A DNA stretch of 57,379 bases from JAGVWJ01 sp964588555 (GTDB taxonomy: Archaea > Micrarchaeota > Micrarchaeia > Anstonellales > Bilamarchaeaceae), in NCBI GenBank assembly GCA_964588555.1, contig CAZPPT010000008.1:1-57379 (forward strand), read 5' to 3'. Below are positions 35,023-43,689 of this stretch, one piece after another. The stretch's first letter is position 1, and every line of letters begins with the position of its first letter. Under the pieces are notes generated by a model that worked only from the letters and a program-made list of their open reading frames with translations, made no database searches and was not told the DNA's origin. Both the position numbers and the translations under genes were made by a program.

Positions 35023-35415
35023 TTATGCACTCTTTTTCAATTTCCGGGGCACAACAAGGATTGCATCTTGCGCAACCGGCCTCTGCGAACGTTCATTTAT
35101 GGCTGGTAGTTCCTGTTTTAGGTACTTCTCAAGTTTTTCCCGTATTGCAACAGGTGTCGGCTGATCTGAAACAACCCGCCATATGGTAGTATGGGAAACG
35201 GTTTTAAGCCGTCTTCCGATCTCCCGCAGGCTCAGGCGTTCGTACCAGTACAATTGGATTATTTTTTCAGTCGTTTCCCGATCCACCCGCATGCGCTCGT
35301 CGCGCGGCTGGTGACTGGGCCTGGAATCCGTTGCGCCGTGCTTAAACGCAGCATTTATTTTTTCCATACGGGCATAGTGAACTCTATGCGTCCGCCCTAT
35401 CCTTCCTGTTACCAT
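35023..35415 (-). CDS. Small helix-turn-helix protein
   Basis: 130 residues from the ATG at 35415; an ATG eight codons upstream is possible. The centre is a Hin/Tc3-type HTH: TTEKIIQLYWYERLSLREIGRRL then SHTTIWRVVSD. Both flanks are basic, and no catalytic domain is seen, so it is a DNA-binding protein or the HTH end of a former recombinase. It closes the accessory block on its right side. Confidence 0.65.
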   Translation of the reverse strand: MVTGRIGRTHRVHYARMEKINAAFKHGATDSRPSHQPRDERMRVDRETTEKIIQLYWYERLSLREIGRRLKTVSHTTIWRVVSDQPTPVAIREKLEKYLKQELPAINERSQRPVAQDAILVVPRKLKKSA

Positions 35416-35571
35416 GTGTATCAGAGTAATACTGTGCAAAACTGCTTTAAATGGTTTGTCCCCTAATTAAAGCCCCAAAAATAGATTTACGTGTGGATAA
35501 GTGTAGATGTATATTTTTAAATGTGTCCGCACATAATAAGGATAGGCAGTTATTAATTTTTGGTGTTATAC

Positions 35572-37194
35572 ATGGGGGGAGAAAATAATATAAGTGTCGG
35601 GGATGCGCTTATCAGCACGGATGTTGATAAGCTTATCAGGACAATTTCAGGCAAGGGCAGCAAAGGCATCGACATCTACTCATTACAAAAGGAAACGGGC
35701 ATAGACCGCAAGATGATAGATAAATGGATACGGGTCCTTGAAGATGAGGAGTATGTCAAAATAGAATATCACTTCATGAATACATATGTCAAATGGATCG
35801 GGATGCCATCAGAAGGCGGCACAAGCGAAACTGAAGGGGAAAAAACGCATAAAAAAGGGGCTGTGGCGTCTGAAAAAACAGTAGTCATGGAACCCATCGA
35901 AATACCTATAAAGGAAAACGGGTTTGCGCATGCGCTTGGAAGTGAGGTGGCACCTCCCGTATTTGGTGAAGATGAAATACCTGTGGCAATGAATAGCAGT
36001 GCAACCATAGAAAAAGCGGGGGAAATAAGCCAGAACGGGTCATCAAAAAGGCCATTTAACGCGTACGAAGAGGCAAACGGAAAGGGGATAGCAAAGGACG
36101 TGCTTAACCGGTATCTTGATGAGATTAATGAAAAAAAATATGAGATTGGGCGGCTTAAGGGGGAAAAGGAGCGGCTCTATCGTACAAAATTTATGAATCT
36201 TGAAAGCCAGTTTGAGGAAGAAGTGATCCCTATCACTGAGAAAGTCCTTGAAAAGGAAGGGAGAATACTTGAGCTTAAGGAACGTGTCCTTGGCCTACCT
36301 GATAAGATTGGCGAAGTTGAAAAACTTACCCAAACGATCGAGAAACTGCGGACTGAAGGCCGTTCCGTAATTGAAAATGCACAAGAAAGGACGCAGCAAT
36401 TCCTTGCAGACATTACGGAAACTTCAAATATGATTGAGGAACGAATTGCACTAAGTCGGGCTGCGCTTGAAAACGAGGCAAAGGCAATGGAAGAAGTGTC
36501 TCAAAAACACACTGAACTTGCTCAAGAAAGCCGCACCATACAGGAACGGCTTGAAGAGACGAATGTACTTGTTGCATCGCTTCAGGAGCGCATTGATGGA
36601 TTACAGGAACACTTAAAAGAAGCGCAAAAACAAAGAGAAATAACCGGCGAACTGCACACGGTGCTCCGGGATTCCATTGAAAAGCGAAAAGCTGAAGTCG
36701 CAAACCTTGAAAATGAGCTGTCACAATTGAAACAGGTTGAAGGGGACGTCCTCGGTTACCTAAACGATTATCAGGCACGCATCGGACAAATAGAGCAGTA
36801 CGTACAAAACAGTGAGGAAGAAATTGACCGGCTTCGGGAAGCGGCCGAGGGCGAATACATACGAAAATATATACGCGAACTTGAGGGACTTGTTGAAAGC
36901 TACGAAGCGCAACTCGAGTCGGCATCCATGGAAGAGTACTCGATTGATGAACGGATCGCGGATGCACGGACACGCCTAAACGCGCTTATTGTTGAAAGTA
37001 AGGATATTATACAAAAAATACACGGCCAAACAGGCACGCTTGAACCGTTTGATTCCGCAATTGAGGCGGCACGAAGCAGGTCAGAGGGCATTGAACAGCT
37101 TATCGAAGGAAAGGCCTTGGAGCCAGACGGGCCCCAAATAGCAAGTAAAACTAAAACGCGAAAGAAGAAACCAGGCAAAGGCAAAAAAAGGTAA
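35572..37194 (+). CDS. Winged-helix protein with long coiled coil
   Basis: 540 residues from the ATG at 35572; the frame is open four codons further up. Residues 10-75 form a winged helix (STDVDKLIRTISGKGSKGID, TGIDRKMIDKWIRVLEDEEYV). A low-complexity linker follows. Residues 165-510 are almost continuous heptad-type coiled coil (KEKLYRTKF-type and EERIALSRAALENEAKAMEE segments). The tail is very basic (KTKTRKKKPGKGKKR). The layout suggests a DNA-bound structural or tethering protein. No ATPase head is present, so it is not an SMC protein. Convergent with the next gene, stop codons adjacent. Confidence 0.7.
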   Translation: MGGENNISVGDALISTDVDKLIRTISGKGSKGIDIYSLQKETGIDRKMIDKWIRVLEDEEYVKIEYHFMNTYVKWIGMPSEGGTSETEGEKTHKKGAVASEKTVVMEPIEIPIKENGFAHALGSEVAPPVFGEDEIPVAMNSSATIEKAGEISQNGSSKRPFNAYEEANGKGIAKDVLNRYLDEINEKKYEIGRLKGEKERLYRTKFMNLESQFEEEVIPITEKVLEKEGRILELKERVLGLPDKIGEVEKLTQTIEKLRTEGRSVIENAQERTQQFLADITETSNMIEERIALSRAALENEAKAMEEVSQKHTELAQESRTIQERLEETNVLVASLQERIDGLQEHLKEAQKQREITGELHTVLRDSIEKRKAEVANLENELSQLKQVEGDVLGYLNDYQARIGQIEQYVQNSEEEIDRLREAAEGEYIRKYIRELEGLVESYEAQLESASMEEYSIDERIADARTRLNALIVESKDIIQKIHGQTGTLEPFDSAIEAARSRSEGIEQLIEGKALEPDGPQIASKTKTRKKKPGKGKKR

Positions 37195-37707
37195 TCAGTC
37201 ATTCTTTCTGCTACGAGCATCATCAACTGCAGCAAGCCACGAATCCGCTATTTTTAATACGTAATTCCCAAATGTCTTGCTAAGTGAGACGCGCATCGGC
37301 CTGAATTTTCTTTTGCTTTCAAGTGCAACGACCGTATCCCGTTGTATTTTTATCATCCCGACCCTTCGGAGACGGGGCAATACGCGATTGTAAAATGTTG
37401 CCTTTGAAATCGAGCCAGAGCGGACATACAAGGCAAGATCCTCCCCCGTAAGCTCGGTTTTCTCGCTTAAAAGCCGTAAGAACCCAAGCGCAACAGAATA
37501 ATACGTCTGTTGGTACTTCTTTGAAAATACAAAATTAACCAATTCTTCAATAGACCAGAGATTACGGGTGCTGTTTTCATCCTTATCCTGGAAATTGCGC
37601 AACTCCCCGCCGTCATGACGCGGAAAATAAAGTGATTCGTCCGCAGGTACGCCTCGCGAAATGATCTTTTTTGCCGAAATGCCGTTAAGTTGTAAATTTT
37701 CCCCCAT
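37195..37707 (-). CDS. Winged-helix DNA-binding protein
   Basis: 170 residues. The central region has a winged-helix layout: SVALGFLRLLSEKTELTGEDLAL, SGSISKATFYNRVLPRLRRVGMI and the wing IQRDTVVALESKRKFRPMRV. The C-terminal helix (FGNYVLKIADSWLAAVDDA) could dimerise. The gene is a single unit, probably a local transcription regulator. Confidence 0.65.
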   Translation of the reverse strand: MGENLQLNGISAKKIISRGVPADESLYFPRHDGGELRNFQDKDENSTRNLWSIEELVNFVFSKKYQQTYYSVALGFLRLLSEKTELTGEDLALYVRSGSISKATFYNRVLPRLRRVGMIKIQRDTVVALESKRKFRPMRVSLSKTFGNYVLKIADSWLAAVDDARSRKND

Positions 37708-37740
37708 TAACTCGCCAGAAGTATAATTCAGGTTGATTTT

Positions 37741-38991
37741 TTATTTGTAATTGTTCCTGCAAAATGATATGTCTGCGGGATTCTCCTGAAGATTGCAGAC
37801 ATCCGGGTTTCCCTCAAGCTGCGCAGCGTTTGTATAACAGCGAAGCGACCATGGTTCGCTTGTGAGGCCTGCACACGCAGATGCACGAAGTGCGATGTTG
37901 TCCTGGATTGCGGCCCTAAAGCAGACTTCCCGGGCACTTGGATCAAACGTCAGGTATTCGCATGCCTGCGGATTGCCGTATTTTTTGCCGGTTTCGATAA
38001 AGCAGTGCTGCTTGGCGATGGGCGCGAATTTATCAATGCCGACACACCCTGAAAGATCCCCTGTCTCACGGGAATATTTTGCATAACATTCCCAGCGTTT
38101 AAGAAGGTCGACACGGTTGCACATCGAAACGTTCATGGATTGCTTTGCAAAGTTGGCATAACAGCCGACTGCATAAACGGTATCCGAACTGATGAAATTA
38201 CAGACGCTGCTCTTGTTTGCCTGAATTGCATAGAGTTCACGGCACGCGTTCTTTTCGTCAGAAAGGGGAAGATGTTCACACTCGTCGCGATTAAGCGTAA
38301 GGCTTGAACACGCATTTTTCTTTACCCGCGTTGAAAGGGTGCTACATGCATCCGCAGAGCCGGTTTCCCGTGCAAATGATATGATGCACTCCTCGTTGCC
38401 GCCGCAATAGGAATAGTTTGCCGTTACGCGTGCACGGCAAAGGAGCTCTTCTGATCCTTCAAGATAATAACACGGGTCGGTACCTACTATACAATCACGG
38501 CGGTTTTCCTCAAGGAGATGGTTGCATGATTCGACGTCTTCCATTGTACGCGCATAGGTACTTACGCAATCGACTTTTTTGGTATAATTTCCAAGGCTGA
38601 TGCATGCATCAAATGAAGTTGTGGCAAGCAGGCTAAAACATTCCTGCTTTTTGGTCTCGTTAAATATAGTCCTGCATACCTGCGCATCTTGCGAGATGGT
38701 GGCATTCTGCAACTTGCAGTCGTCATCACATATGCCGTCCAACGAGCCATTGGAGGTAATACTGGGGATCGAAATGTCGGTCCTCACTTCCTGGTTCGTC
38801 CCAAAGATGACATAAATACCAATAACTGCCCCGATAACGACAAGCGCAAGAAGTGCAAGCCTGGCTGCCATGCGCTGTTGGCGCTTTTCCTGGATCGGCA
38901 CATATTTGTATTGTGTCGGCTTGTTAACCGGAATAACGCGCTCTATTTTAAGCGTCTCTGAACCTGAAGCGGGAATTCGTTTACGGGGCAT
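37741..38991 (-). CDS. Membrane-anchored surface protein with regular cysteine repeats
   Basis: 416 residues from the ATG at 38991, 25 bp from a TATA-like TTTATAAAC; upstream in-frame codons lack support. A short basic cytoplasmic head and one membrane helix (LALLALVVIGAVIGIYVIFG, near residues 45-65) are followed by an outside domain with 28 cysteines. They fall in pairs separated by 10-13 residues (CRTIFNETKKQEC, CISLGNYTKKVDC, CSTLSTRVKKNAC, CEHLPLSDEKNAC), repeating about every 27 residues. This fits helix hairpins each closed by a disulfide. Many N-x-S/T sites are present. No enzyme motif seen. Confidence 0.78.
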   Translation of the reverse strand: MPRKRIPASGSETLKIERVIPVNKPTQYKYVPIQEKRQQRMAARLALLALVVIGAVIGIYVIFGTNQEVRTDISIPSITSNGSLDGICDDDCKLQNATISQDAQVCRTIFNETKKQECFSLLATTSFDACISLGNYTKKVDCVSTYARTMEDVESCNHLLEENRRDCIVGTDPCYYLEGSEELLCRARVTANYSYCGGNEECIISFARETGSADACSTLSTRVKKNACSSLTLNRDECEHLPLSDEKNACRELYAIQANKSSVCNFISSDTVYAVGCYANFAKQSMNVSMCNRVDLLKRWECYAKYSRETGDLSGCVGIDKFAPIAKQHCFIETGKKYGNPQACEYLTFDPSAREVCFRAAIQDNIALRASACAGLTSEPWSLRCYTNAAQLEGNPDVCNLQENPADISFCRNNYK

Positions 38992-39154
38992 GCTACGTAA
39001 TAGGAAAGGAATGTTTATAAATATCCGCGACCCCGATCCGGCAGAGGAAAAATAATGGATGTGCAGCGTGTGCACGATGGAACGGATGAAACCGGAGGAA
39101 AATTTGGTAATTGATATACTAATTTGTTTTTAGATTTTCGGGGGGAAACACGCA

Positions 39155-39330
39155 CTATATAAACATTTTCTTCGCTTAAGAACTGCTCGCTTCGCGAGAT
39201 TGAGAGAGAAGTGGGAGGTGAGATGGAGCCCTTGGGCATACCATCTCCCTCTATAATAACTGTGGCTCAAGGACTGTACCGTTAGGGGAAAATGTCGGCA
39301 GCTAACTGGATACGGAACGTTTAAAACAAG
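39155..39330 (+). ncRNA. Candidate structured RNA upstream of EF-1A
   Basis: A TATA-like ACTATATAAAC at about 39154-39164 is followed by a segment with several stems: CTCGC-TTC-GCGAG (39186-39198), GAGATGG with CCATCTC (39220-39247) containing an inner GCCC-TT-GGGC, and CCGTTAG with CTAACTGG (about 39279-39309). No reading frame of note crosses it. RNase P, SRP, 5S and tRNA signatures were looked for and not found. It could be an independent small RNA or a leader. The EF-1A gene seems to have its own TATA-like box further down (TACTTAAATC near 39354). Confidence 0.35.
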
Positions 39331-39437
39331 TGATATCTTTAAAAACATCTCGTTACTTAAATCTGATATCTTATTTTCAAGGTTTATGCCTGAAAATTGA
39401 AACTAACGTTTAGGATGTTTAATGGAGGTAGAATTAA

Positions 39438-40709
39438 ATGGCAAAGAAGGAACACATGAATATAGTATTTATCGGACACGTTGACTCAGGTAAGTCAACA
39501 AGTGTCGGCCGCGTATTGTATGAAACGGGGGCAATCAGCGAGCAGACGCTTAATAAATTGAAGGAAGAAGCGGCAAAGGTAGGTAAGGCAACATTCGAAT
39601 TTGCATTCGTCATGGACCGTTTAAAGGAAGAGCGTGAACGTGGTGTTACCATTGACATTGCACACAAGGAATTCGAGACACAGAAGTACTACTTTACAAT
39701 CATTGATGCGCCGGGACACCGTGACTTTGTCAAGAACATGATTACCGGTACCTCACAGGCAGACGCAGCAGTTTTGACTGTTTCAGTTAAGGACGGTATC
39801 CAACCACAGACAAAAGAACACGCATTCCTTGCAAAAGTATTGGGACTTAACCAATTGATCGTAAACCTTAACAAAATGGACGCAGTCGGATACAAGGAAG
39901 AGGAATATAACAAGGTAAAGGGAGAAGTTGAAAAATTACTCACCGGTATCGGATACAAGGTTGCAAGCGTCCCGATGGTTCCCTGTTCCGGTTACGCAGG
40001 AGACAACATTACCAAGAAGTCCGACAAGATGCCCTGGTACAAGGGTCCAACGTTGATTGAAATTCTGGACAACTTACAAGTACCTCCAAAGCCTGTTGAC
40101 AAGCCACTTAGGCTCCCGATCCAGGACGTACTTACCGTAACTGGCCATGGTACTGTACCAGTCGGCCGTGTTGAAACTGGAAAACTAAAACCAAACGACC
40201 AGCTCGTTTTCATGCCATCGGGCGCCAAGGGTGAAGCGAAAAAGATCGAAATGCACCACAAGGAACTCACTGAAGCACTCCCGGGAGATAACGTCGGTTT
40301 CAACGTCAAGGGCGTTGAAAAGAAAGACGTAAAACGCGGTGACGTCGCAGGTCCAGTGAGCGCACCGCCAACAGTTGCACAGGAATTCACGGCACAAATC
40401 GTAGTGCTCAACCACCCGACGGCAATTGCAGCAGGATACACGCCCGTATTCCACGTATGTACGGCGCAATTTGCAGGGCGGATAGTTGAGATCATGGAAA
40501 AGAAGGATCCAAAATCAGGCCAAACAATGCAGGCTAAACCGGACTTCATCAAGACCGGCGATGTTGCAATTGTTAAGATACAGCCGTTAAAGCCAGTAGT
40601 GGTTGAAAAATTCCAGGAGTACCCGCCACTTGGTCGATTGGCAATCCGGGACATGGGACAGACTGTAGCAGCTGGCGTCGTATTGAGCGTTACGCCAAAA
40701 CAGATGTAA
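39438..40709 (+). CDS. tuf: Translation elongation factor 1-alpha
   Basis: 423 residues. GTPase that brings aminoacyl-tRNA to the ribosome. All G motifs are intact: GHVDSGKST (G1), the RGVTID loop (G2), DAPGHRDF (G3), NKMD (G4) and the SGYAG segment (G5), then domains 2 and 3 ending MGQTVAAGVVLSVTPKQM. A strong GGAGGT ribosome site lies eight bases before the ATG. A long T-rich tract follows the stop. The wide upstream gap holds the structured RNA candidate. Confidence 0.98.
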   Translation: MAKKEHMNIVFIGHVDSGKSTSVGRVLYETGAISEQTLNKLKEEAAKVGKATFEFAFVMDRLKEERERGVTIDIAHKEFETQKYYFTIIDAPGHRDFVKNMITGTSQADAAVLTVSVKDGIQPQTKEHAFLAKVLGLNQLIVNLNKMDAVGYKEEEYNKVKGEVEKLLTGIGYKVASVPMVPCSGYAGDNITKKSDKMPWYKGPTLIEILDNLQVPPKPVDKPLRLPIQDVLTVTGHGTVPVGRVETGKLKPNDQLVFMPSGAKGEAKKIEMHHKELTEALPGDNVGFNVKGVEKKDVKRGDVAGPVSAPPTVAQEFTAQIVVLNHPTAIAAGYTPVFHVCTAQFAGRIVEIMEKKDPKSGQTMQAKPDFIKTGDVAIVKIQPLKPVVVEKFQEYPPLGRLAIRDMGQTVAAGVVLSVTPKQM

Positions 40710-40750
40710 CGTTCTTTTTCATTATTTTTCTTTTTATTTTCTACTTTTTC
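40710..40750 (+). terminator. T-rich terminator after EF-1A
   Basis: Directly after the stop codon come several T runs (TTCTTTTTC, ATTTTTC, TTTTTATTTTC and CTTTTTCC), the common form of archaeal intrinsic termination for a highly expressed gene. Confidence 0.6.
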
Positions 40751-40764
40751 CCATTTTTACAGAA

Positions 40765-41030
40765 TTAGCCCAGTTCTAAATATCCGTCTTTAAAATCAAT
40801 AGTCAATTTGAAGTGTTTCAAAAAACTTAAACCTAAGAGACCATCCACATGGGTATTTTCAGAAAGATCGTGAACAACAACGTGGACATTATTGCAGTCT
40901 TATCCAAAAATGAAATAGATTTAAGAGTGAAAAGTGGGACTTCGCATCTTCCTTCTGCAGTCATCATTTTTATTTTCTTTTCAGGCCTTTCAATATCGAT
41001 ATGCAAGGTTTTGGCAAATTCCAACTTAAA
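40765..41030 (-). pseudogene. Decayed retropepsin-like aspartic protease (clan AA)
   Basis: The last 47 codons (40765 to about 40905) read HDLSENTHVDGLLGLSFLKH then FKLTIDFKDGYLELG and stop, the classical end of retropepsin-like proteins. Upstream the match continues in another frame with LEFAKTLHIDIERPEKKIKM and TAEGRCEVPLFTLKSISF, so a frameshift lies near 40905. The N-terminal part carrying the catalytic DTG is not found in any frame further up. The gene is therefore truncated and frameshifted. The rest of the gap (41031-41204) holds only a 63-codon plus-strand frame of doubtful meaning. Confidence 0.75.
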
Positions 41031-41204
41031 CCAGAAACAGTCATAACATATCCTCCAATCAAAGAATTTGTAGTTCACTTCAAATCTGAAAACCAAGAAA
41101 CGATAAGAAAGGTAATTGACGTACGCGTAAAGACTACTAATTTAATAATAGTAAAATCAGAGCAAATTTACGTATCTGGTATTCATGACTAATTCATTAA
41201 ATAT

Positions 41205-42455
41205 TTAAGTCCCCTCTTCCCAGCTTGCAAGATACTTCTTCTGTTCAGGCGTCAGCTCATCAATAGATATACCCATCGTCTTAAGCTGCAAGCGTGCAAT
41301 CTCGTCGTCAATCTGTTCAGGCAGCGTAATAACGCCTGGCTTAAGCATGCCCTTATTTTTTACCAGGTACTCGCATGCAAGTGCCTGCCCACAAAACGAG
41401 GTGCTCATCACTTCTGAAGGATGGCCTTCTGCTGCGGCTAAATTAACGAGCCTGCCTTCGCCGCATACGTAAATTCTTTTTTTATCTATAAGATACTCGT
41501 CTAAAAATGGTCGCATCATTCGCTTTTTATAATTCTTATTAAGTCCCGCGACATCAATTTCAAGGTCAAAGTGGCCTGCATTTGCAAGCACCGCACCATC
41601 TTTCATCTGTTTTATGTGTTCCAGCCGTATGACATGCTTGTCACCTGTCACGGTAATGAAAATGTCGCCATGTTTTGTTGCATCTGCAATTGGCATGACT
41701 CGATACCCGTCAAGTGCAGCCTGAAGCGCACGGAACGGATCTATTTCCGTAACTATGACGTTTGCGCCCATTCCTTTTGCCCGGAGCGCAACTCCTTTCC
41801 CGCAGTCTCCATATCCGGCAATGACGACGTTCTTCCCTGCAAATAAGATGTTTGTTGCCCGAAGTATGCCGTCAAGGGTACTTTGGCCGGTCCCGTAATA
41901 ATTGTCAAGAAGGTGTTTTGTCTTGTTATCATTGACCGCAACAACGGGGTATCTAAGCGCGCCGTCCTTTTCCATCGCATGTAAACGGATAACGCCGGTA
42001 GTAGTTTCTTCGCATCCGCCGATAATGGTAGCAAGCTTATCCTTGTGCTTCGTATGAAGTGCACTTATCAGGTCGCAACCGTCATCAATCGTAATGTGGG
42101 GAACATGCGAAATGACTGATTCAATAAATTTATAATAGTCTTCTTTTGTCTCCCCCTTATATGCAAACACTGCAATACCCTCTTTTGCAAGTGCTGCTGC
42201 CACATCATCCTGCGTGCTTAATGGATTGCAACTGGCAACTGCCACCTTTGCGCCGCCAGCGACAAGCGTTCGTACAAGGACTGCCGTTTCCTTCGTCACA
42301 TGGAGCGCAAGGCCGATGGTTAAACCGCTAAAGGGTTTTTCTTTTTTAAAGCGTTCTTTGATGGTAAGGAGGGCCTCCATTCGCTTTTCAGCAAGTTCGA
42401 TATTTTTCATCCCTTGTTCTGCCAGGGAGATATCTTTTACATGGTAATTAGTCAT
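41205..42455 (-). CDS. ahcY: Adenosylhomocysteinase (SAH hydrolase)
   Basis: 416 residues from the ATG at 42455; another in-frame ATG lies nine bases upstream. Splits S-adenosylhomocysteine to adenosine and homocysteine using bound NAD. Visible are the substrate-domain residues in VASCNPLSTQDDVAAAL, the NAD motif VVIAGYGDCGKGVALRAKGMG, the central NDNKTKHLLDNYYGTGQST and the C-terminal GRLVNLAAAEGHPSEVMSTSF. Full length for archaea. It removes the product inhibitor of methyltransferases, relevant to the five methyltransferase-like genes 6-13 kb away. Confidence 0.97.
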   Translation of the reverse strand: MTNYHVKDISLAEQGMKNIELAEKRMEALLTIKERFKKEKPFSGLTIGLALHVTKETAVLVRTLVAGGAKVAVASCNPLSTQDDVAAALAKEGIAVFAYKGETKEDYYKFIESVISHVPHITIDDGCDLISALHTKHKDKLATIIGGCEETTTGVIRLHAMEKDGALRYPVVAVNDNKTKHLLDNYYGTGQSTLDGILRATNILFAGKNVVIAGYGDCGKGVALRAKGMGANVIVTEIDPFRALQAALDGYRVMPIADATKHGDIFITVTGDKHVIRLEHIKQMKDGAVLANAGHFDLEIDVAGLNKNYKKRMMRPFLDEYLIDKKRIYVCGEGRLVNLAAAEGHPSEVMSTSFCGQALACEYLVKNKGMLKPGVITLPEQIDDEIARLQLKTMGISIDELTPEQKKYLASWEEGT

Positions 42456-42498
42456 AAGAAACATTGAAATAAAAGGAAATAAAAAAGGATAATACAGC

Positions 42499-43479
42499 TT
42501 ATTGCACAATCCTGCGCGGACGTCTTGCGTGAAAAAGGCGAGCATTGATTTCTTTCCTTAATTCGTCCGTAGATTCATAAAGGGCATTTGTTTGCCAACC
42601 GATTGGAAAAACTTCAGTGATCGAGGCGTAACCGCGCGCTGCAAGCGCATTATTTGTATACATAAAATCAGTGCGCAGGAGTGCGTCCTTAAACATACAG
42701 GAGTAGAATGTTGCTAGAAATACAAGGTATTTCTCCGATACGAGGATATTGCCATATACATCGGTAAATGGGCTAACCCGCTGCCATAGGGAGGATGGGT
42801 CAAAATTTCGTGGGTCTATGCCGATATCAAAGGCAAGGAGCATAGATGAACCGAATTCACCAATACCTTCAAACAACACCCTGCTTGCGCGATTGGTAAG
42901 ATGATACGTAAGTGCATGCGTCGCCTCATGCGCAAGTGATGAATACATAGTGAGGGAGTCGCCGGTGTCTTTTAACACAATAAGGTGCATTTTACCTGCC
43001 GTGCCTTCTAAAAAAACACCTGCTGATTTAGTAGTGTATTTCTCCTCATACTTCTTACTATCCATTAGTTCTACACGAGTGTGTAATAAAATCGCACGCG
43101 CTTCTGACTCAAGGGCAAGTGCCTCGGCACCTGTTGCCCCAGCCAACTGCGCAATACGCCGGGGAAATTCAAGAATGACATGTGAATACGCTTTGCCAAT
43201 AGCGGTTCTTGTTGCCACTGCCACGGAATTGTCCGTAGTAACAGCGTGCGGCATTTTTGTAGCCTGCATCTTAAGAAAAAACGCCTCATGAAGAATACGC
43301 GCGTATTTCTCATAATAAACGAATGAAATTTCCGAAAAGCGGGCCTGAAGTAAGCGGGATGCGCGCTTAAATTCAGCATCTGATATGGGCTCCCCTGATT
43401 GATTAGACCGGGCAATGCGTAGAAAAAGCGATTGCGTTTGCGTTTTCTCATTCTTCCTAAAAACGTATAATCCGCCCAT
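42499..43479 (-). CDS. Putative zinc metallopeptidase (HExxH)
   Basis: 326 residues, soluble by sequence, no signal peptide. The zinc motif SSLAHEATHALTYHL lies near residue 188 and is followed 18 residues later by LFEGIGEFGSS, where a Glu could be the third ligand as in gluzincins. The N-terminal half is helical and basic. No family assignment beyond this. It lies 43 bp upstream of ahcY in the same direction and could share its transcript; its own TATA-like box TTTATATAC is at 43496-43506, about 25 bp before the ATG. Confidence 0.7.
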   Translation of the reverse strand: MGGLYVFRKNEKTQTQSLFLRIARSNQSGEPISDAEFKRASRLLQARFSEISFVYYEKYARILHEAFFLKMQATKMPHAVTTDNSVAVATRTAIGKAYSHVILEFPRRIAQLAGATGAEALALESEARAILLHTRVELMDSKKYEEKYTTKSAGVFLEGTAGKMHLIVLKDTGDSLTMYSSLAHEATHALTYHLTNRASRVLFEGIGEFGSSMLLAFDIGIDPRNFDPSSLWQRVSPFTDVYGNILVSEKYLVFLATFYSCMFKDALLRTDFMYTNNALAARGYASITEVFPIGWQTNALYESTDELRKEINARLFHARRPRRIVQ

Positions 43480-43689
43480 GTAACCTATAGGAGTGATGTA
43501 TATAAAAGCTCATTCCTGTGCCGCACGCTATCCTTCTTTGGCAAACTAAGGAGGCGCAGTATCATGTCCTTCATGTACCGCACCAGCCGTGTAGAGTGCG
43601 GGGCCTCTCAGGAGAATTATGGATCCGGCTGAATCTATTGAAAGCACAACATTTTAAGTTCTTAGTAGCGATATTGCTATGTGATAGAG
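43480..43689. other. Spacer between the metallopeptidase and purL
   Basis: Contains the minus-strand TATA box of the metallopeptidase near 43500 and a plus-strand TATA-like ATTTTAAG near 43651, about 30-40 bp before purL. Between them CCGCAC (43521-43526) can pair with GTGCGG (43596-43601), but inner pairing is poor. No protein-coding frame stands out. Confidence 0.35.

Noticed and set aside
35023..35415. HTH gene as part of an insertion sequence
   Set aside because: No DDE or recombinase catalytic domain and no terminal inverted repeats are visible on either side.
39076..39437. tRNA, 5S, SRP or RNase P RNA in the EF-1A upstream gap
   Set aside because: No T-loop GTTCRA motif, no SRP loop GGAAG/AGCAGC pair and no GAGGAAAGTCC of RNase P can be found on either strand.
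41001..41192. 63-codon plus-strand frame (MQGFGKFQLKPETVITYPPI and on) in the gap before ahcY
   Set aside because: Composition is protein-like, but it partly overlaps the retropepsin remnant, has no ribosome site or TATA box at the right distance and no recognisable family. Left uncalled.
43521..43601. CCGCAC/GTGCGG long-range pairing upstream of purL as a riboswitch or small RNA
   Set aside because: Inner region does not fold convincingly by eye, and the nearby TATA box is better explained as the promoter of the minus-strand metallopeptidase.
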